DNA of 64,000 nt, taken from NCBI RefSeq assembly GCF_008831285.2, contig NC_045147.1, forward strand, positions 19,906,581-19,970,580. The letters are read 5' to 3'. This document shows, piece after piece, positions 57,173 through 64,000 of this stretch. The stretch is from Nymphaea colorata. Lineage: Eukaryota > Streptophyta > Magnoliopsida > Nymphaeales > Nymphaeaceae. Under the pieces are notes generated by a model. The model had not been told where the DNA came from. It worked only from the letters and a program-made list of their open reading frames with translations, and did not search any database. Numbering within the stretch: position 1 is the stretch's first letter; each line of letters begins with the position of its first letter. Position numbers and translations under genes: made by a program.

Positions 57173-59398
57173 TTACAATTGGATGGTTACACCTCTAGCA
57201 CCATTAACTGGACTAAAACGAGTCCCTGACCGCATTTCTCCATCTGGGTAGACTTCCGGCCTGGTTACATCATACCTATCTCCATCTCCCCAGAGAGCAT
57301 AAGCTTCTTCACCATGAACTGCATCGTCTCCAATAATTAGCTGCTCCTCTGGCATGCGCAATGGCATGAAAAGTCTTATAAAGAGGAGGATCAGAGTAGT
57401 GGATACAATGTTCCAAACGATGACAAAAGCAGCAGCAGCCAATTGCTTCAATAATTGGATTCCGCCTTCGCCCCCATAGAAGGCACCCCTTGTGTTGGTG
57501 AAAGGCAAGAGCATCCGGCAAAGCACCGGTTCAGCGAACAGCCCGGTTAAAACACCTCCCAACAGACCTGCAACAGCATGGGTGTGGAACACGCCCAACG
57601 TATCGTCCACGTTCTGCAGCAAAGCAGACCTCTTGTGCAGAATCATCATGGTGACCCAAGGCACACTTCCTGCTAATATCCCCATAAGAATGGCTGCCCA
57701 AGCTTGGACTACTCCTGCATCAATATTGCCAGTGAAACAAACATAAGCAGGACTGCAATGTCAAATTCTCATGAGACATGAACATGCGTTTAAACAAAGA
57801 AGTTCACAAGGTTTGCAACCATAATAGAGGTGGAGAGATCAAGGAACAGAGAATTTAGATTCTACCGCCAAGCAAAACAACTGTTTGAACTGCGAATGAT
57901 GGAACACGTAGATGCCCAACGAGGTTTTGTTAATCTTTGAAAGTCAAAGGCGTCCATGGCATCCATTGAAAACTCAGGCTCTCTTCTGAGTCTACTCAGC
58001 AAGGCAGCCCACCGGACTAGATTGGGTATTGCTTTACACTAATGCAAAAAGAATCCATGACCAAATTTTGATGGTTGTTTTTTTCTTCGCTTACCTGCAC
58101 CAGGGGTGATGCACACCAAGCCTGTCATCATTCCTTGTACAGCACCAATGACCGAAGGTTTTCCAAAGAAGAGGACATCAAGAGTCGTCCAAACTAGAAG
58201 ACTTGTAGCAGCACATATATTTGTGTTCAGCACAGCCATGGAGGAAACAAGATTAGCCGCATAAGGTGCTCCGCCATTAAACCCAGACCAGCCCAGCCAT
58301 AGCAGTCCTGCTCCAGCAAGCATAAGCAACACGTTGTTGGGTGGAAACCTCTCTTTGTCGCCTCTCAATCTTGGTCCAACCTTCACCGGAAAAGACCGAA
58401 CAACCAAAAGTTTTGCAGATCAGTACAAACCATCATTTGCAATATAATAACAACAATTTTGGCAGGGTCACTTCCCAGATCCTATTCATATTTGACGCAA
58501 CTCACAAGCACACAGGCGTCTGAAACGACGCTGGCAATTGTCTCTCTATCATTCAAGAGTTCAATTATAATCAAAAGCCAAAAATTTCATCAAACTGAAA
58601 CTTAAAATGTTAAAGACATTTTTTCCTGTGTAAATTTCATTCACTTGTCCTGAATACAGAGGTAACTAGAGAATTTGCGTCATGGAACATAATTGAAAAT
58701 CCCAACTCATCCAACTACCGAGACGCAAAAGAGAGAGAGAGAGTCTTTACCCAATAGGCTGCTACAAATCCAGCAGTGCCAGAAGACAGATGAATCACAT
58801 AACCCCCCGAGTAATCTACGACTCCCCACTGGAAGAGGAAGCCGCCACCCCAGAGGCTGAACGCTCCAACAGTGTAGGAGAAGATCAACCAGAGGGGCAC
58901 GAACGCCATCCACGCCCTGATGTTCATCCTCCCGAGCACCGACCCCGCCAGCAGAATGATGGTTATGGCGGCAAACATGAATTGAAACCACACCAGCGAG
59001 ACCATGGGAAAGAAAGGTTCGACCATTGGGGCTTCCACCGTGCCATCCTTGTGGACGCGTCCGCTCTCCGGCAGCTTGGCCCGGCCGATGAGGTACTTCT
59101 GCCCGAGCGCCGGGCCGGCCTTTCCCCAGAAAGGAAAGAGCTTTTCTCCGAACGCCATGCGGTAGCAAAGCACCACCCAGCAGATGAGCGCAGCCGCGAA
59201 GGCGTAGAGCGCCATGAAGGCGGCGTTCACGGCCCACTTCTTCTTGACGATGCTGGCATATAGAATCACCAGGCCGGGCACGCTCTGCAGACCTACCAGC
59301 GTGGCCGCCGTCATCTGCCAGGCGTTGTCCCCCTTGTTGAGCCAGGAGGGCACCGCCGGCGTGTTCTCCATGTATCCAAGCGGCACGGTGGACGCCAT
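57173..59398 (-). CDS. AMT2: AMT2-type high-affinity ammonium transporter
   Basis: Complete gene: exons 59398-58751, 58380-58095 and 57714-57173 encode 491 residues, with GT-AG introns in consistent phase. Amt/MEP/Rh channel of the plasma membrane that takes up ammonium as a trimer (family knowledge). Begins [20 protein letters not shown], then [19 protein letters not shown] and [33 protein letters not shown] carries the Asp and first pore His equivalent to E. coli AmtB D160/H168; [13 protein letters not shown] carries the second pore His (H318). The tail [13 protein letters not shown] is the conserved AMT2-type regulatory C-terminus and the protein ends GVTIQL. About eleven membrane helices are expected. 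The loop after YLIGRAKLP has ~13 extra residues ([14 protein letters not shown]) relative to my memory of Arabidopsis AMT2;1, so it may belong to the AMT2, AMT3 or AMT4 subclade. Confidence 0.96.
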
Positions 59399-59498
59399 GG
59401 CTCTCTACCTCTCTCTTTTTCCTGTGTCTATCTTCCTCTCACCTCTCTCTGCCTCTTGTCGAAGAGAAAGAGGAGTTGAGTTGGAGTTTGGTGGTAGC

Positions 59499-59506
59499 GT
59501 ATATAA
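59499..59506 (-). promoter_or_regulatory. Possible TATA box of the AMT2-type gene
   Basis: Minus strand reads TTATATAC 101-108 bp upstream of the start codon, followed by a CT/GA-rich leader. Confidence 0.5.
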
Positions 59507-61391
59507 CGGAGGAAATAGGGCGGCCATGATTGGTCGGTTCACATGGTGGTCGTTTTGAGGTCAATGAGACGAGCCGGGGAAGAAAGAATCGAAGGAAAGC
59601 AAGAGGAAGATGGGGGAGTTTGAACGAGTGTTGAAAGGGCAGGGAGAGATAGAAGATTCCGCATTTAGGTGGCCCCACCATTCGGGGGAAAGAGAGAGAG
59701 AGAGGTCGAAGCTTCGATTCACTTTGGGAACCGAGAAACGAAGCGAACGAAGTCGTCGGCAAGTGAGCGCCGACGGCATGGTTTCCTCCTCCGATCTTCT
59801 CGTTGCGACGAAGGGCTCAAGTGATCAGACGGGTCGCCAAAATAGCCACGGCACCGATTCACCTCTATTTGAGAAAGAGAAAAATGAAAGTGTTAACCGG
59901 GAAAACAAGAAAATTTTCCTATTTGAATTTAATTCATCCATGAGAGAATCTTTAATGGCTGGACAAAATTTTTAAACTAAGGAAGATGTAAGTTGATAGC
60001 ATCAAATTTTAATAGACAACGTTGGGGCAGGAGTTTGAAACATTATTGACACTTTGATTCAGTTTGTAGGGTTGGACAATGAATCTCCTGTCAGATTCCA
60101 TATTCAATTGAAGAAGTTGATTGACTTTGAAAACAATACCTTGCCAGATGATATCGTATGATCTCAATTTTTTTTTTTTTTTTTTATAGTCTTGGGTTGA
60201 AAAATTAAATTTTCTTTTATTCTTCTATCGTAAGGGAGAAAATAAAGGAATGTAGTGGGGGGTGCATGAAAATTCAAAACAAGAGTTTGAGATGTGAAAA
60301 TTAACTTTTTACTGGGTGATTTTTGCACCTGAGATTTCTTTCCAAAAAAAAAAGGTATTCTATCAAGAGCTGTGAAAATCGAACTTACCCATCGGTTGTT
60401 TCACCGATCCAGGGCCGTTATCCAATTAACTTTTTACTGCTTGATTTTTTGCTATTATTTTCTATTCGGCATACTTTTCCATATAATTCAAAGCATGTGA
60501 GGTTAGGAAATTGGATCTTTAATGCGTTAGAATTCCGCTGACTCAACAATAGGTTTTCGAAAACTTGCAACGAGCCGACCACTTGGTTAAGGAGTTGAAG
60601 TTGGCTTCTTTAAGGTCATCACCTTATCTATTATTGGGAAATCATATTGGATTCAAAAAATGACATCTTCTAAACAAGTATCTCAGATTCAATTGAAATA
60701 CATGTTGTATGTCCAATTAGCCCATGCATTTTCAAAGTCAGTAATCAACATATCATAATTCAGTTCTCGACAACAGGTTCAGTTTTTATATAGCATTAAA
60801 TAGTTGAACGTATGGCTTTGTGACTTTTAGTGTCGCCACGTTCAATAACGCCCATGCAACCAAACCAAACCCGACCCGTATATGCCGTGGAACTCAAGTC
60901 TCGGGCAAGCCACATGTAATAAGATAAAGATCTTCCCAAAGGCAATACGATTGCCTAGGGATTTGGATCTGATGTGCCAATATCAAACCCGTTGACTCTC
61001 ATCCATGGCATTTTATGGTTCGAATCCCGTAAGAGTGTGGTTCCCGATCCACACCCCTTTGTCCTTCCTTCTCGAAGCATGCGATCCTGCTTCACATGAG
61101 GAGGCACGTTGGTTTGCTGCGGATTGAGGGCTAAAGCCACTGCTTCCACTTCCTTTGTAAGCAATGGCGCCTTCAATTAAAAAACAAAAAACCTTTTTAT
61201 TTTTTTTTCTTAAATAAAATCTCTTTTTTACTTTTGGGCACCCTATAAATATTTTAAATTCAGCTGCTTGAATTAAAAAAATAAAAAAAAAAAACCATGG
61301 TGAAATGATGTCTATGAGTGACATTTAATCCTACTGTTTGAGTGAGGGGGCCGCTTAGTTTAGAGTTTTGTTGGGACTTAGGTGGGTGGTA

Positions 61392-61447
61392 TTATGATAC
61401 ACTTTTCAATTGTAGCGTTTTATGATACACTTTTCAATTGTAGCGTT
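61392..61447. repeat. Perfect 28-bp tandem duplication
   Basis: TTATGATACACTTTTCAATT plus 'gtagcgtt' occurs twice with no mismatch, at 61392 and 61420. Confidence 0.95.
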
Positions 61448-61518
61448 GTGCATGTCGGCCATTGTCAGTAACTATCTGTATTGAGATGGACAACATATTC
61501 CTCAACAATCTGCACCTC

Positions 61519-61690
61519 CAAGTTGACTAACTATCTGTTAATTTTAAAAAATGGAACGGTACTTTATTATTTGCTCAAATGCTAGGTACTTTTTTTTGAA
61601 TTCTGCTCGAAGTTGACTAACTATTTGTTAATTTTAAAAAATAGAATGGTAATTTATTATTTGCTCAAATGCTAGTTACCTTTTTTTTAA
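61519..61690. repeat. 90-bp tandem duplication
   Basis: AAGTTGACTAACTATCTGTT and about 65 following bases recur at 61611 with a few substitutions; period 90. Confidence 0.9.
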
Positions 61691-62688
61691 TATTTTTTCC
61701 TCACAAAATAGGAGAATTAGACGTTGACCTAGTGCCCATTTAACTTACATCCTTCGCATTTCCCTATACCACCTGCACGTTGTACATGAGCATGATATTG
61801 TTAATTAACAACAATTGGTAGAAATTTCTAATGTCATTTTAAAATTGACAGCGAATTACTTTAGTCCAACTTTTTTTGCCCTTTTTCTTTTCACTTAATT
61901 AGTAACTTGTTAAAGTATTGTCACATAAAACGCATATTATTAATATTCAAAAAAAATGTGTATAATACTCGAGAAATAAGTCAGCTATATAAAACAGCAA
62001 TTAGACGTGTCTTTTTTTTTAAATAATAATAAAAAAAGTAAAAAAAAACACGTATTGTATAGGTTTTTATTAATTTTTAGGATTTATTAAATGTTTTAAA
62101 TTAAAAAAAATTACCAAGATTTTCCTGAGATATGCAACTTTCCTGTATTATACTCAAGAAATTTTTCACCCTACAATACCCATACACATATATGTGACAA
62201 TGGTTAGGAGTGATACATAAGAGGAGATGCTGGCCGCTTGGCCTTGGCCCAAGAAATTAAAGGTTCACCGATAGACGTCCCATGTGCTTGGAACTGGGCG
62301 TCGTGTCCATACTCCATAACCTCTCGTCTCCTTAGAAGTAATCGCCCATTCTCTAATTTTGCTTTTCGTCGTGATAGGTGTAGTGGTTTTCACCTAAGTC
62401 CTGAAGTTACGAACATGAAGGCAAACATGAAAATGTGGTTGCAAAATCTCTTCTCCTTTGTGTTCACAACCGCATGTTCTATGTGCAGAAAAAATTGTAA
62501 GCTGAACAGAATTTTTCTAATAAAAGGGGAAAAAAGAGGTTTATTGTGGCTGTGACTGAGAGAGCACGTTCACATCATCAGATTGGGCTGAAACAGCTGG
62601 GATTGTCCAATGAAATTGCATCCGCAATTGGTTATAGGAAGAATGCCAACCATATTTTCATACACAAAATAGTTTTTGGTGCATAACC

Positions 62689-62691
<3 letters not shown>

Positions 62692-62744
<53 letters not shown>

Positions 62745-62753
62745 GTGTGTGTG
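62692..62753. repeat. Compound (TA)n(GT)n microsatellite
   Basis: About 50 bp of TA followed by six GT repeats. Confidence 0.95.
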
Positions 62754-63694
62754 AAAGGATAGTAATGTGCAATCTTTAGGGTCACATACACAACCTGAAG
62801 TAAGTAAATCAAGAGAAAGGTGATCTTCCTGAGGAAGGTTGGTGCAATGGTTTTGATTGGAGTATGTGGACGGCCAATATATTATATGATTGGAGTGTAA
62901 AAGGTGGCAACTCCTTATTTTATAGGAAAAAAGGTTGCACTGAGAGAGAGAAAAGAAGGGAGAAGGTCTCAAAACTTCACAATGAAAATTAAGAAAGGGT
63001 GAGTTATGGGAAAGCGGGTCGAATATGCACCGGCGGCAGACTTCCAAGATGTCGATTGCTTGGAAGGGGAAGGGAAGATGCCTCGTTTGGATGAGGACGT
63101 ATGGAAGCGGAAAAGGGCAGCGACAGCCCGGCCCTCCGGTGCTTCCTGTTGGGGTTTCCAAGCCTTCTCGCTCCGCCTTCTGCTGCTCGTCAGCCAATCA
63201 TTCGGCCATTGATTTGCTTCCCCTAAGTGCGCATGACTCTCTCTAGCTTCTACCACTAATTATAATAATGAACGCTTACATGAGTCTCTTGTTCCCCAAC
63301 TTAGGGACAAAGAGTAATTCCCAACACACAGTACACTACACTGCATGTCAATATCTTTTTTTTTTTTTTTGAACCCGAACTTCGATGCTATGAGAACAGC
63401 ATGAACCATGAAGTGCTTGCAATCCAGTTGACCTTCTTCTTCTTCTTCTTTAAGCTTTTGATTTTAGAGTGGGCCTCAACAGCCAAGCCCTATAACGACA
63501 CCACCGTGAAATATAATGATAGGATAGAGACTTAATTAATGCCATATTGCAGGATAGAGACTTTAAACACAGCATCTTCAACTTATAGACACCCTTGACA
63601 TGCCTCTGCAACCAACTCTATTGGCAGTCTTCACCAGAATTTATGACTGAGTTTATGCTGAGGTTGATCTTACTGTATCGCTGAGAAGTAGTAT

Positions 63695-63802
63695 GTGAAT
63701 ATTCCATAAATTTACCTCAAAGACTCGCATATTCAAAGATCACTAAAACATGTGTTCCATAAATCTGCCCTGATCTTTAGGTCAAATTTATGGAATACTC
63801 AC
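63695..63802. repeat. Inverted repeat with ~23-bp arms
   Basis: GTGAATATTCCATAAATTT-ACCT (63695-63717) pairs with AGGTCAAATTTATGGAATAC-TCAC (63779-63802) with one mismatch and one bulge. A further related copy, TTCCATAAATCTGCC, lies in the loop. Possibly a small MITE remnant. Confidence 0.7.
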
Positions 63803-64000
63803 GAAGTGTTTCTATTTGTACTGCCAAACGACCCCTCGTTACAAAATGTTTTGGCAGGAGAGACATTTTGTGAATGTCTCATGTATTTGCCTAAAGATTA
63901 AGGCAAGTTCTTGGAACAATAATTCTATTGTTTTGTTGATCTGCCTCAATTTTGACACATATTCATGATGTCCTCTGCTGCAAACAGTTCTTTAGGTTCA

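Larger units (their letters stand above)
59507..64000. other. Spacer upstream of the AMT2-type gene to the right edge
   Basis: Promoter of the AMT2-type gene near 59507-60000, then AT-rich sequence with tandem and inverted repeats. Frames at 59610-59975, 62658-63197 and 62238-62555 have no family features; the second runs through a (TA)n tract. No gene recognised. Confidence 0.55.

Noticed and set aside
58790-59263. 157-codon plus frame
   Set aside because: Antisense to AMT2-type exon 1.
61010-61040. tRNA-derived SINE signal (GGTTCGAATCCCG, B-box like)
   Set aside because: No A box at the right distance, no 3' poly(A)/T tail and no defined ends; the same holds for a weaker match near 46050.

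Overview
The window is nuclear DNA of a flowering plant. The reasons are: intron-bearing genes for plant-specific families (ATL RING-H2 ligases, a HOOKLESS1-type acetyltransferase, an AMT2-type ammonium transporter, a BAG chaperone regulator, a CARM1/PRMT4-type methyltransferase); AT-rich introns and spacers with long (TA)n and (GA)n tracts; small non-autonomous transposons with target-site duplications; and a nuclear-type tRNA gene. I cannot place the species. There are no operons, CRISPR arrays or prokaryotic features. I do not see a new multi-gene system. The distinctive content lies in repeats, gene structures and one locally duplicated segment.

Layout. 1-7019 (minus): 5' part of a PRMT4/CARM1 gene with seven exons, running off the left edge; its introns hold two copies of one MITE family. 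7020-13425: spacer with a Tourist-like element and twin hairpins. 13426-14244 (plus): single-exon ATL RING-H2 gene. 14655-18830: tandem segmental duplication, the second copy split by a ~1.1 kb insertion. 21434-21955 (minus): second, shorter ATL gene, convergent with the first. 26475-26548 (minus): tRNA gene, anticodon UAU. 26549-37384: long spacer with microsatellites. 37477-38797 (plus): HLS1-type gene, two exons. 38798-47598: spacer. 47889-52749 (plus): BAG4-like gene, four exons, the last intron 3.4 kb with a small hAT-type MITE. 52750-57172: spacer. 57173-59398 (minus): complete AMT2-type gene, three exons. 59399-64000: spacer with tandem and inverted repeats.

The genes look like independent transcription units with no shared pathway. 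The two ATL genes are the only likely local paralogues. Exon boundaries were set by hand from splice signals, reading-frame phase and remembered family sequences, so they are predictions. Percent identities were not computed.
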